This document shows, in pieces, positions 1 through 6,331 of a DNA stretch of 8,773 nucleotides; the stretch's first letter is position 1; each line of letters starts with the position of its first letter. Location: contig JAPPKP010000162.1 of assembly GCA_028819955.1 (NCBI GenBank), forward strand, positions 1 to 8,773, in the 5' to 3' direction. This stretch comes from Rhodospirillaceae bacterium. GTDB taxonomy: Bacteria; Pseudomonadota; Alphaproteobacteria; UBA828. The notes under the pieces are model-generated. The model was not told the DNA's origin and searched no databases. It saw nothing but the letters and a program-made list of their open reading frames with translations. Both the position numbers and the translations under genes were made by a program.

Positions 1-913
1 GGGCGTCGTCGATCAGGCAGATCTTGGCGGTGGTGCCGCCCATGTCGAAGGAGAGAACGCGATCGAGACCGCATCGGCGGGCGACGTGGCTTGCGAAGAC
101 AGCGCCGCCCACCGGCCCGGATTCCACGAGGCGGATGGGGAAGCGGATCGCCGTGCCGATGTCGGCGACGCCGCCGCCCGAGAGCATGACGAAGAGTGGG
201 CAGCCGAAACCCGCTTCGCGCAGGCCGTCCTCCAGCTTGCGCAGGTAGCGCGCCATGATGGGCTGCACATAGGCGTTGGCGCAGGCGGTGGAGAAGCGCT
301 CGTACTCGCGCATCTCCGGCGCGACCTCGGAGGAAAGCGTGATCGCGAGGTTCGGCAGCGCCTCGCTCAAGATGTCGCGCACACGGCGCTCGTGCGCCGG
401 GTTGACGTAGGAGTGCAGGAGGCCGATCGCGGCGCTCTCGATGCCCTCTGCGGCGAGCCGGGCGGCCGTGGCCGAGACCGCCGCCTCGTCGAGCGGCAGG
501 ATCGGATCGCCTGCGGCGTTGAGCCTCTCGGGGATGGGGAAGCGCCATTGCCGGGGCACCAGCGGCACCGGCTTCTCCATGTCGATGTCGTACTGCTCGA
601 AGCGGCTCTCCGTCCCCATCTCGATGGAATCGCGGAAGCCCTCGGTGGTGATCAGCGCGGTGCGCGCACCCTTGCGCTCGATCATCGCGTTGGTGGCGAG
701 CGTGGTGCCGTGGATGACCAGCGCCACCTCGTGCGGGGCGACGTCGCATGAGTCCATCGCCTGCGCCAGGCCCTGGCGCACCCCCTCCTCGGGCGCGTCG
801 GGCGTCGTCAGCACCTTCGCCGTGAACCGCTCGGTCCCTCGCTCGAGCACGATATCCGTGAAGGTACCGCCGATGTCGACGCCGATCCGAACCTCCGCGT
901 CCGCTTCCGCCAT
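1..913 (-). CDS. Hydantoinase A / 5-oxoprolinase family protein, N-terminal part (cut by window edge)
   Basis: The 304 visible residues match the N-terminal half of the HyuA/OplA family: ATP-dependent cytoplasmic enzymes that open cyclic amides such as hydantoins or 5-oxoproline, usually with a HyuB partner. Family members are commonly near 680 residues, so over half lies beyond position 1. Visible motifs are the phosphate-binding GVDIGGTFTD at residues 11-20, HGTTLATNAMIERKGARTAL at 69-88 (Hydant_A_N domain), MLSGGG at 243-248, ESGPVGG at 264-270 and the second nucleotide-binding motif FDMGGTTAK at 289-297, which opens the Hydantoinase_A domain. The ATG at 911-913 is the first possible start, because an in-frame TAA lies two codons upstream; no clear Shine-Dalgarno precedes it. 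It lies 64 bp downstream of polA on the same strand. HyuB, if present, would lie outside the window. The family call is firm; the substrate (hydantoin, oxoproline, N-methylhydantoin or acetone-type carboxylation) cannot be told. Confidence 0.93.
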   Translation of the reverse strand, partial: MAEADAEVRIGVDIGGTFTDIVLERGTERFTAKVLTTPDAPEEGVRQGLAQAMDSCDVAPHEVALVIHGTTLATNAMIERKGARTALITTEGFRDSIEMGTESRFEQYDIDMEKPVPLVPRQWRFPIPERLNAAGDPILPLDEAAVSATAARLAAEGIESAAIGLLHSYVNPAHERRVRDILSEALPNLAITLSSEVAPEMREYERFSTACANAYVQPIMARYLRKLEDGLREAGFGCPLFVMLSGGGVADIGTAIRFPIRLVESGPVGGAVFASHVARRCGLDRVLSFDMGGTTAKICLIDDA

Positions 914-977
914 TACTTATCTGCTTTCAGAGAGTTGGATTACACGATTCGAGACGAACGATTCCCGTTGCCCGGCG

Positions 978-3743
978 TCAGTGGGCGTCGGCCCAACTTG
1001 CGCCGGTGCCGATGTCGACGGTGAGCGGTACGTCGAGATGGGCCGCGCTCTCCATCATCCGGGTAACGACGGCGCCGGTCTCTTCCAGCTCGGCCTCGGG
1101 CACCTCGAAGACCAGCTCGTCGTGCACCTGGAGCAGCATGCGGGCGCCCAGGCCCTTGGCCTCCAGCGCACCCTGCATCGGGATCATCGCGCGCTTGATC
1201 ACGTCGGCGGCGGCTCCCTGGATCGGCGCGTTGATCGCCGCCCGCTCCGAGAACGCCCGGCGCGCCGGATTGCGGTCGTTAATCCCCGGCAGCCGGCACT
1301 TGCGGCCGAACAGCGTGGTCACGAAGCCCTCCGCGTGAGCCGCCTTCTTGGTGCGCTCCATGTAATCCTTGATGCCGGGGTACTGCGTGAAATAGGCCTC
1401 TATTAGGCGTTTGGCCTCGGCCTGGGGGACTCCGATCTGGCGCGCCAGTCCGAAGGCGCTGATGCCGTAAATGATCCCGAAGTTGATGGCCTTGGCCGAG
1501 CGGCGAACCATCGGGTCCATTCCCTCCAGCGGCAGGCCGAACACCTGGCTTGCGGTCAGAGCGTGGATGTCGGTCCCACCGCGGAACGCATCCTTAAGTG
1601 CCTCGACGCTTGCGACATGGGCGAGAATACGAAGCTCGATCTGCGAGTAGTCTGCCGACATCAGAACATGGCCGGGAGCGGCAACGAAGGCGCGGCGGAT
1701 GCGGCGGCCTTCCTCGGTGCGAATCGGGATGTTCTGCAGGTTGGGATCGTTGGAAGAGAGCCGCCCCGTGTTGGCGGCGGTCATCGTGTAGGTGGTGTGG
1801 ACCCGCCGGGTCTGGGGATCGATGTGCTCGACCAGCGCATCCGTGTAGGTGCTCTTGAGCTTGGTCAGCTGGCGCCAGTCGAGCACCCGCGCTGGCAGGT
1901 CGTGGCCTTGTGCCGAAAGCTCCTCCAGGATGTCGGCGCCGGTGCTGTAGGCGCCCGATTTGCCCTTGCGTCCGCCCTGGAGCCCCATCTCTTCGAACAA
2001 CACCTCGCCGAGCTGCTTGGGCGAGCCGATGGTGAAGGGATGGCCGGCGAGGGCGTGGATCTCGCCCTCCAGCGTCTCGATCCGGCCGGCAAAATCCTCG
2101 GATAGAGCCACGAGCTCGCCCTGGTCGACCAGGATGCCAGCCGATTCCATACGCGCGAGCACCGCGATCAGCGGGCGCTCGATCCGCTCGAAGACCGTGG
2201 TGAGACGATCGGCGACGAGGCGCGGGCGAATGACCCGGTGGAGCCGGAGGGCGAGGTCGGCGTGTGCCGCCGCCGTATCCCGCAGCGCCTCGGGCGATAC
2301 GGTGTCGACGGAGACCTTGTTGCGCCCGCTGCCGAGCACGTCGGCGAGCGTAGGTGCCGTGCGGTCGAGATGGATGCGCGCGAGGTCGTCGAGCGCGTGG
2401 TTGTGCAGGCTGCCGTCCAGCACCCAGGAGGCGAGCGTCGGGTCGTCGATCGGCCCGACTGCGCCGTTCTCCCGCGTCAACAGGCGCAGGGTCCGTTTGA
2501 TGTCGAGGCCGATCTTGAGAATGCCGGGCGCAGCCAGTACGGGCGCGAGGATGGCGAGTGCCTCGCCAGAACTCAGTTGCGGAACCGCCTGCTCCGCTCC
2601 GATAAGGTCCGGGCCAACGTGGCCGAGGGGCACGTAGCACGCCTCGCCGGGTGTGGTGGCGAGCGCGAGGCCGACGAGGCCGGCACCCTCCGGCGATCCG
2701 TCCGCCACGAAAGGCTCCAGCGCCAGCGCGCCGCTCGCGCGGGCCTTATCCGCCCATCCAGCGAGCGTGCCGGCGTCGGTCACCAGCGGGTAAGAGGCGG
2801 GGAGGGGGGCCGTCTCCTCCGGCTCCGCCTCCTCCTCGGCCATCGTCGCCTCCCCGTCATCCGAGTCGAGCCGGGCGGCGATCGAACGGAAGCCGTTCTC
2901 CTGGAAGAAGGCGCGTAGCGAGCCCGGCTCAGGTTGCCGCCGTGCCAGCGCCTCCAGCGGCATCGGCAGAGGCGCATCCCGGCGCAGTGTCACGAGATCG
3001 CGGGAGAGACGCGCCATCTCGGCATGCTCGATCAGGTTCTGGCGCCGCTTCGGCTGCTTGATTTCCTCCGCGCGCTCCAGCAGCTGGTCGAGATCGCCAT
3101 AGTCGTTGATGAGTTGCGCCGCCGTCTTGACCCCGATGCCGGGGACGCCGGGCACGTTGTCGGTGCTGTCGCCGGCGAGCGCCTGAACGTCGATCACCCG
3201 CTCCGGTCCGACGCCGAAGCGCTCGTGCACCTGGTCCGGGCCGATCTCCCGATTCTTGAAGTAGTCGTACATGACCACGGAGTCGGCATCGACGAGCTGC
3301 ATCAGGTCCTTGTCGGCGGAGACGATGGTGACCCGCGCGCCCTGCGCCCGCGCGGCGTCGGCATAGGCCGCGATCAGATCGTCCGCCTCGAAGCCGTCGA
3401 GCTCGACCGACGCCAGGTTGAAGGCGGCGGCAGCCTCGCGCACCAGCGGGAACTGCGGGATCAGCTCCTCCGGCGTCTCTCCCCGGTTCGCCTTGTAGGG
3501 CTCGTAGATGTCGTTGCGAAAGGTGTTCCGCGCAGTGTCGAAGATCACCGCCGCGTGGTCCGCATCGGTCTCGCGCAGAATCTTCCAGAGCATATTGGTG
3601 AAGCCGAGCACCGCATTGACCGGCGTGCCGTCGGAGCGGGTAAGCGGCGGCAGCGCATGGAAGGCGCGGAAGATGAATCCCGAGCCGTCGATCAGGTAGA
3701 GGTGGCGCAGTTCGCTCGCTTCGGCGAGGGCTTCTCGGCTCAC
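978..3743 (-). CDS. polA: DNA polymerase I with a catalytically degenerate 3'-5' exonuclease domain
   Basis: Repair and Okazaki-fragment-processing polymerase, 921 residues, close to the E. coli length of 928. Numbering is from the GTG at 3741-3743, chosen because GGAG sits 7 nt upstream and family homology begins near residue 15; another in-frame GTG at 3801-3803 would add 20 residues but has no ribosome site. The 5'-3' flap-nuclease domain (about 12-295) keeps its acidic residues: D19, D69, E119/D121/D122 in GFEADD, D144/D146 in SADKDL, D192/D195 in GDSTDN. An acidic linker (about 293-310) follows. The 3'-5' exonuclease domain (about 320-510) aligns with E. coli, but D355, E357, D424, Y497 and D501 correspond to E343, F345, T418, T490 and H494, so proofreading is predicted lost. 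The polymerase domain is intact: motif A DYSQIELR (D698), motif B RRSAKAINFGIIYG (R747, K751, F755, Y759), R834/N838/Q842, motif C QVHDELVFE (H874, D875). F755 predicts ddNTP discrimination. Divergent from the transporter gene. Confidence 0.98.
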   Translation of the reverse strand: MSREALAEASELRHLYLIDGSGFIFRAFHALPPLTRSDGTPVNAVLGFTNMLWKILRETDADHAAVIFDTARNTFRNDIYEPYKANRGETPEELIPQFPLVREAAAAFNLASVELDGFEADDLIAAYADAARAQGARVTIVSADKDLMQLVDADSVVMYDYFKNREIGPDQVHERFGVGPERVIDVQALAGDSTDNVPGVPGIGVKTAAQLINDYGDLDQLLERAEEIKQPKRRQNLIEHAEMARLSRDLVTLRRDAPLPMPLEALARRQPEPGSLRAFFQENGFRSIAARLDSDDGEATMAEEEAEPEETAPLPASYPLVTDAGTLAGWADKARASGALALEPFVADGSPEGAGLVGLALATTPGEACYVPLGHVGPDLIGAEQAVPQLSSGEALAILAPVLAAPGILKIGLDIKRTLRLLTRENGAVGPIDDPTLASWVLDGSLHNHALDDLARIHLDRTAPTLADVLGSGRNKVSVDTVSPEALRDTAAAHADLALRLHRVIRPRLVADRLTTVFERIERPLIAVLARMESAGILVDQGELVALSEDFAGRIETLEGEIHALAGHPFTIGSPKQLGEVLFEEMGLQGGRKGKSGAYSTGADILEELSAQGHDLPARVLDWRQLTKLKSTYTDALVEHIDPQTRRVHTTYTMTAANTGRLSSNDPNLQNIPIRTEEGRRIRRAFVAAPGHVLMSADYSQIELRILAHVASVEALKDAFRGGTDIHALTASQVFGLPLEGMDPMVRRSAKAINFGIIYGISAFGLARQIGVPQAEAKRLIEAYFTQYPGIKDYMERTKKAAHAEGFVTTLFGRKCRLPGINDRNPARRAFSERAAINAPIQGAAADVIKRAMIPMQGALEAKGLGARMLLQVHDELVFEVPEAELEETGAVVTRMMESAAHLDVPLTVDIGTGASWADAH

Positions 3744-3750
3744 GATGGCG

Positions 3751-3754
3751 CTCC
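3751..3754 (-). promoter_or_regulatory. Ribosome binding site deciding the polA start
   Basis: On the minus strand GGAG stands 7 nt before the GTG at 3741-3743. The longer in-frame GTG at 3801-3803 has no purine-rich site before it. This favours the shorter, 921-residue protein, which also fits where homology to other PolA proteins begins. Confidence 0.6.
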
Positions 3755-3779
3755 GGCTTAAGGCTTTCGACGGCAGGCA

Positions 3780-3809
3780 CTTGCGGTCGGCGATGCGCGC
3801 CACTATGCC
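3780..3809 (+). promoter_or_regulatory. Weak candidate promoter for the HcaT-like transporter gene
   Basis: TTGCGG at 3781-3786 and TATGCC at 3804-3809 are separated by exactly 17 nt, in the gap between divergent polA and the transporter. Each box matches only three of six consensus bases, although the flanking C residues (CTTG and CTAT) fit the alphaproteobacterial form. Transcription would begin near 3816, leaving about a 60-nt leader. A GC-rich inverted repeat, CCCGC-ACA-GCGGG at 3823-3835, follows directly. The call rests on spacing and location alone. Confidence 0.22.
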
Positions 3810-3877
3810 ACGCGGGCCGGCCCCCGCACAGCGGGCGCCGCGCGCACACCATCAACAGCCCAAACCGCGAGCTGCCC

Positions 3878-5041
3878 GTGTCTTTCCGCAGTGCATCCGT
3901 CCCGTATGCGGCGCCGCGTATCTCCGCTTTCTACGCGGCCTATTTCCTGGTCGCCGGAGTGGCGCTGCCGTTCTGGCCGCTCTTCCTGCAGGCGCGTGGG
4001 CTCTCGGTGACGGAGATCGGGCTGATGCTCGGTCTCACGTTGATGCTGCGCGCCGCCGCCGGACCCTTCATCGGCCGTTTCGCGGACCGCCGCGACAGCA
4101 CGCGCGGGCCGCTCGTCGCCTGTGCTCTGACCGTGCTGCTCGTCGCCTGCGCCTTCTACTGGACCTGGGGCTTCTGGCCGATCTTCGTGGTCAGCACTGT
4201 CTTCACCCTGGTCTATGCCGGCGTGCTGCCGTTGGGGGAGACAATCGCGCTCCGCACCGTCTCGGCCGAGTCGGGCTACGGCCGTGTGCGGCTCTGGGGC
4301 TCGGTCTCGTACCTCATTGCGGCCGCTCTCGGCGGCGCGGTGCTGGAGATCGACGCGGTGCCCTCCGCCGAGCTGATCCTCGCCATGATCCTCGCGACCA
4401 TCGTGGTGATGATCGCCGGCTCCTTCGCCATGCCGGACAGGCGCGGCGGCAGCGCGCCGCCGGCGGCGCCGATCCTGAGCGTGCTGCGGGAGCGGCGGTT
4501 CCGCTTGATGGTATACGCCACCACCGCGATCCACGGCGCGCACGCGGTGTTCTACGGGTTCTCGACCCTGCACTGGCTCTCGGCCGGACTCTCGGAGTGG
4601 GTGATCGGCCTCCTGTGGGCGGGCGGCGTGGTGGCCGAGGTCATCCTCTTCGCCTGCAACCCGCCGCTCGTGCGCCGCATCGGGCCGACAGGGCTCCTGG
4701 GCGTCGGGGCGGTGGCCGGGGTCGTGCGCTGGGCGGTGCTGGCGCTGACGACCGAGGTCTGGGCATTGGCGCTGGCTCAGTGCCTTCACGCGTTCACCTT
4801 CGGCGCGATGCATCTGGGGGCGATGGTGTTCATCGCGCGGACCGTGCCCGCCGGATCGTCGAACACGGCGCAGGCGCTGTTCGCCGCGACGACCAACGGT
4901 TTGGGACTCGGCGCAGGACTCCTGCTCGCGGGTCTGCTTTACGCGGCTTGGGGTGCCGACGCGTATTGGCTTTGCGCCGCGGTCTCGGGCTTGGGCTTTA
5001 TCGCGGTGCTGGCGATGCGGCCCAGCGCGAGAGAGGGATAG
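3878..5041 (+). CDS. Major facilitator superfamily transporter, HcaT (phenylpropionate permease)-like
   Basis: A 387-residue inner-membrane protein with about twelve hydrophobic segments, near the length of E. coli HcaT (379), a putative proton-coupled 3-phenylpropionate permease. The first membrane segment (about 18-38) is rich in aromatics (FYAAYF, PFWPLF). The loop GRFADRRDSTRG (66-77) is the MFS signature between helices 2 and 3. YGRVRLWGSVSY (134-145) and QCLHAFTFGAMHLGAM (301-316) resemble the HcaT/MFS_1_like family, which also relates to the LacY/nucleoside:H+ symporter group. A hydrophilic stretch near 186-208 is the likely central cytoplasmic loop between the two six-helix halves. 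The GTG at 3878 is the best start: it lies just ahead of the conserved region, with only a weak GCGAG upstream. It diverges from polA and ends 4 bp before the convergent zinc-finger gene. No aromatic-degradation gene is nearby, so the substrate is unknown and hcaT is not assigned. Confidence 0.88.
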   Translation: MSFRSASVPYAAPRISAFYAAYFLVAGVALPFWPLFLQARGLSVTEIGLMLGLTLMLRAAAGPFIGRFADRRDSTRGPLVACALTVLLVACAFYWTWGFWPIFVVSTVFTLVYAGVLPLGETIALRTVSAESGYGRVRLWGSVSYLIAAALGGAVLEIDAVPSAELILAMILATIVVMIAGSFAMPDRRGGSAPPAAPILSVLRERRFRLMVYATTAIHGAHAVFYGFSTLHWLSAGLSEWVIGLLWAGGVVAEVILFACNPPLVRRIGPTGLLGVGAVAGVVRWAVLALTTEVWALALAQCLHAFTFGAMHLGAMVFIARTVPAGSSNTAQALFAATTNGLGLGAGLLLAGLLYAAWGADAYWLCAAVSGLGFIAVLAMRPSAREG

Positions 5042-5045
5042 CAGC

Positions 5046-5231
5046 TCAGTGGCCGCCGGCGCCGGTTGCTCCTTCCTTCAGGACAAAGCGGCGATCACAG
5101 TACGGACAGTCGATGGCCCCGTCGGTCTCCAGATTGAGGAACACGCGTGGATGGCCGAGCGCGCCGCCACCCCCGTTGCATGCAACGACCGCGTCGTCGA
5201 CCTCGATGATTTCGGGCGGATCGATGGTCAC
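5046..5231 (-). CDS. CHCC zinc-finger domain protein (NDUFS6-like complex I accessory subunit)
   Basis: A 61-residue protein of the zf-CHCC family (PF10276). The zinc ligands are C18, H27 (in GGGGALGHPRVFL, 20-32), C42 and C45 (in CPYC). Eukaryotic relatives are the NDUFS6/13-kDa subunit of respiratory complex I, and an alphaproteobacterial relative has been found in purified Paracoccus complex I, so a role bound to the peripheral arm of NADH:quinone oxidoreductase is likely. That is inference from family, since no nuo gene lies in the window. The GTG start at 5229-5231 is supported by GGGGGA six nt upstream (5238-5243). The last ten residues are glycine-rich and low in information. It is convergent with the transporter gene (4-bp gap) and divergent from the MBL-fold gene. 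Some relatives are annotated only as 'zinc-finger domain-containing protein'. Confidence 0.9.
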   Translation of the reverse strand: MTIDPPEIIEVDDAVVACNGGGGALGHPRVFLNLETDGAIDCPYCDRRFVLKEGATGAGGH

Positions 5232-5237
5232 GGGCTG

Positions 5238-5243
5238 TCCCCC
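5238..5243 (-). promoter_or_regulatory. Ribosome binding site supporting the GTG start of the zinc-finger gene
   Basis: On the minus strand GGGGGA lies 6 nt before the GTG at 5229-5231. No ATG is in frame nearby, so this site together with conservation sets the start. Confidence 0.5.
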
Positions 5244-5263
5244 GCCGTTGCCTCGTGTTCCTG

Positions 5264-5314
5264 GCCGCCGTTTGACCGCGGCGGCGGGGCGATGATACCC
5301 ATCACCCGCCGCCG
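5264..5314. other. Overlapping GC-rich inverted repeats in a divergent intergenic gap
   Basis: Positions 5279-5288 (CGGCGGCGGG) are a perfect 10-bp reverse complement of 5305-5314. Inside the 16-nt loop, GATG at 5291-5294 can pair with CATC at 5300-5303. A second hairpin, GCCGCCG at 5264-5270 with CGGCGGC at 5279-5285 around an 8-nt loop, uses the same bases, so the two exclude each other. The structure lies upstream of both the zinc-finger gene (start 5231) and the MBL-fold gene (start 5420). There is no T-tract, so it does not look like an intrinsic terminator. It may be an operator, a leader structure, or a chance product of GC-rich triplets. The rest of the 188-bp gap shows no convincing promoter or gene. 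Confidence 0.4.
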
Positions 5315-5419
5315 TTCAACCGGGCGCCGCCTTCAGTATCGGCGTCATCCACTCCTTTGTGAGTCGAGCGTGGAGGGCTTCGTCCTGCAACTGATACACG
5401 CTGACGATGGTTGCGCGCC

Positions 5420-6316
5420 GTGAGCGAGGCGATCCCTTACGTCCGGGATCTCGAGTTCGCCTACGGCAAGGTGGCACAGGTCTCGCCGCTGATACGACGA
5501 GTCATCGCGCACAACCCGAGCGTCTTCACCTTCCATGGCACCGGCACCTACATCGTGGGCCGCGGCAATGTGGCGATCATCGATGCCGGCCCGGACCTCG
5601 CCGATCATGTCGATGCCGTGCTCGCCGCCGTGCGCGGCGAGACCGTGACGCACCTCGTCGTGACCCACACCCATATCGATCATTCGCCGGCAACCCGCCA
5701 CATCAAGGCTGCGACCGGGGCGCCGAGCTACGGCTTCGGCCCGCACGGAGGCGGGGAGGGGCCGGCGGTCGAAGAGGGCGCGGACCGCGAATTCGTGCCG
5801 GATCATCGGGTGGACGACGGTGAGGCGATCGAAGGCGACGGCTGGACCTTGGAGGCCGTACACACGCCGGGCCACACCTCGAACCACCTGTGCTTCAGGC
5901 TGAAGGAAGAGCAGGCGCTCTTCTCGGGAGATCACGTGATGGGGTGGTCGACCACGGTGGTCTCGCCGCCGGATGGCGACATGGGCGCCTACATGGCCTC
6001 ATTGGAGAAGCTCAAGGCGCGCGGCGAGGCGACCTACTGGCCGACGCATGGACCGCCGATCCCGAAGCCGCAGCGCTTCGTCGGCAAGCTGCTCGCCCAC
6101 CGGCGCCAGCGGGAGGCAGAAATCCATTCCGCCGTCGCGGAAGGCGCGGCGACCATTCCGGAGATCGTGGCCCTGCGCTACCGGGGGCTCGACCCGCGCC
6201 TCCGCCCCGCTGCCGCGCGGACGGTGCTCGCTCACCTGATCCATCTGGTCGAGAGCGGGCGCGTCGCCTGCCCCGGCACACCGGATGAAGACGCGCGTTA
6301 CCGCGCGATCGCGTAG
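5420..6316 (+). CDS. MBL-fold metallo-hydrolase (LACTB2/glyoxalase II-like)
   Basis: A 298-residue probably cytoplasmic hydrolase of the metallo-beta-lactamase superfamily. The di-metal site is complete: THTHIDH gives H83, H85, D87 and H88, PGHTS gives H152, FSGDH gives D171, and PTHGP gives H210. The N-terminal GTGTYIVGRGNVAIIDAGP (43-61 in this numbering within a few residues) is the usual first strand pair. About 80 residues after the core (225-298) form a basic, helical C-terminal domain like the winged-helix BLACT_WH region of LACTB2-type proteins. The GTG at 5420 is preferred, giving MSEAIPYVRDLEFAYG, which matches the usual beginning of close relatives; a TTG at 5411 would add three residues, and neither has a clear ribosome site. 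It is convergent with the aldolase gene (15-bp gap). The family includes ribonucleases, thioesterases and lactonases, so the substrate is unknown. No signal peptide is seen, and nothing suggests an antibiotic-resistance lactamase. Confidence 0.93.
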   Translation: MSEAIPYVRDLEFAYGKVAQVSPLIRRVIAHNPSVFTFHGTGTYIVGRGNVAIIDAGPDLADHVDAVLAAVRGETVTHLVVTHTHIDHSPATRHIKAATGAPSYGFGPHGGGEGPAVEEGADREFVPDHRVDDGEAIEGDGWTLEAVHTPGHTSNHLCFRLKEEQALFSGDHVMGWSTTVVSPPDGDMGAYMASLEKLKARGEATYWPTHGPPIPKPQRFVGKLLAHRRQREAEIHSAVAEGAATIPEIVALRYRGLDPRLRPAAARTVLAHLIHLVESGRVACPGTPDEDARYRAIA

Positions 6317-6331
6317 CTGGGAGGCCGATTC

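Noticed and set aside
86..1406. Overlapping plus-strand open frames opposite the hydantoinase gene and the end of polA
   Set aside because: The minus strand reads as clear HyuA and PolA protein here; the plus-strand products look like nothing known.
1594..2640. A long minus-strand open frame inside polA
   Set aside because: It is out of frame with the polA reading frame, which carries the conserved polymerase residues through the same bases; its composition (R, P, G, H rich) is typical of a shadow frame.
2214..2786. polA as a decaying pseudogene because its exonuclease motifs are missing
   Set aside because: The frame is intact over 921 residues, and the flap-nuclease and polymerase catalytic residues are all preserved, so only the proofreading activity appears lost.
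3744..3803. A 20-residue N-terminal extension of PolA from the GTG at 3803
   Set aside because: There is no ribosome site before that GTG, whereas the GTG at 3743 has GGAG at a good distance; the extra residues have no resemblance to PolA proteins.
5056..5065. Palindrome CCGGCGCCGG near the convergent ends of the transporter and zinc-finger genes, as a bidirectional terminator
   Set aside because: It lies within zinc-finger coding sequence, has no loop and no T-run on either side.
3745..5295. A 516-codon open frame on the plus strand covering the transporter gene
   Set aside because: Its translation is arginine/alanine-rich with no family motifs and lies out of frame with the transporter, whose membrane segments and MFS motifs are clear. 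It is a by-product of GC-rich third positions.
5420..6316. Beta-lactamase antibiotic-resistance gene
   Set aside because: The HxHxDH pattern belongs to the wide MBL superfamily; there is no signal peptide, and the C-terminal helical domain is typical of LACTB2-like cytoplasmic hydrolases.
6317..6331. Terminator between the convergent MBL-fold and aldolase genes
   Set aside because: The gap is only 15 bp and contains no inverted repeat or T-tract.
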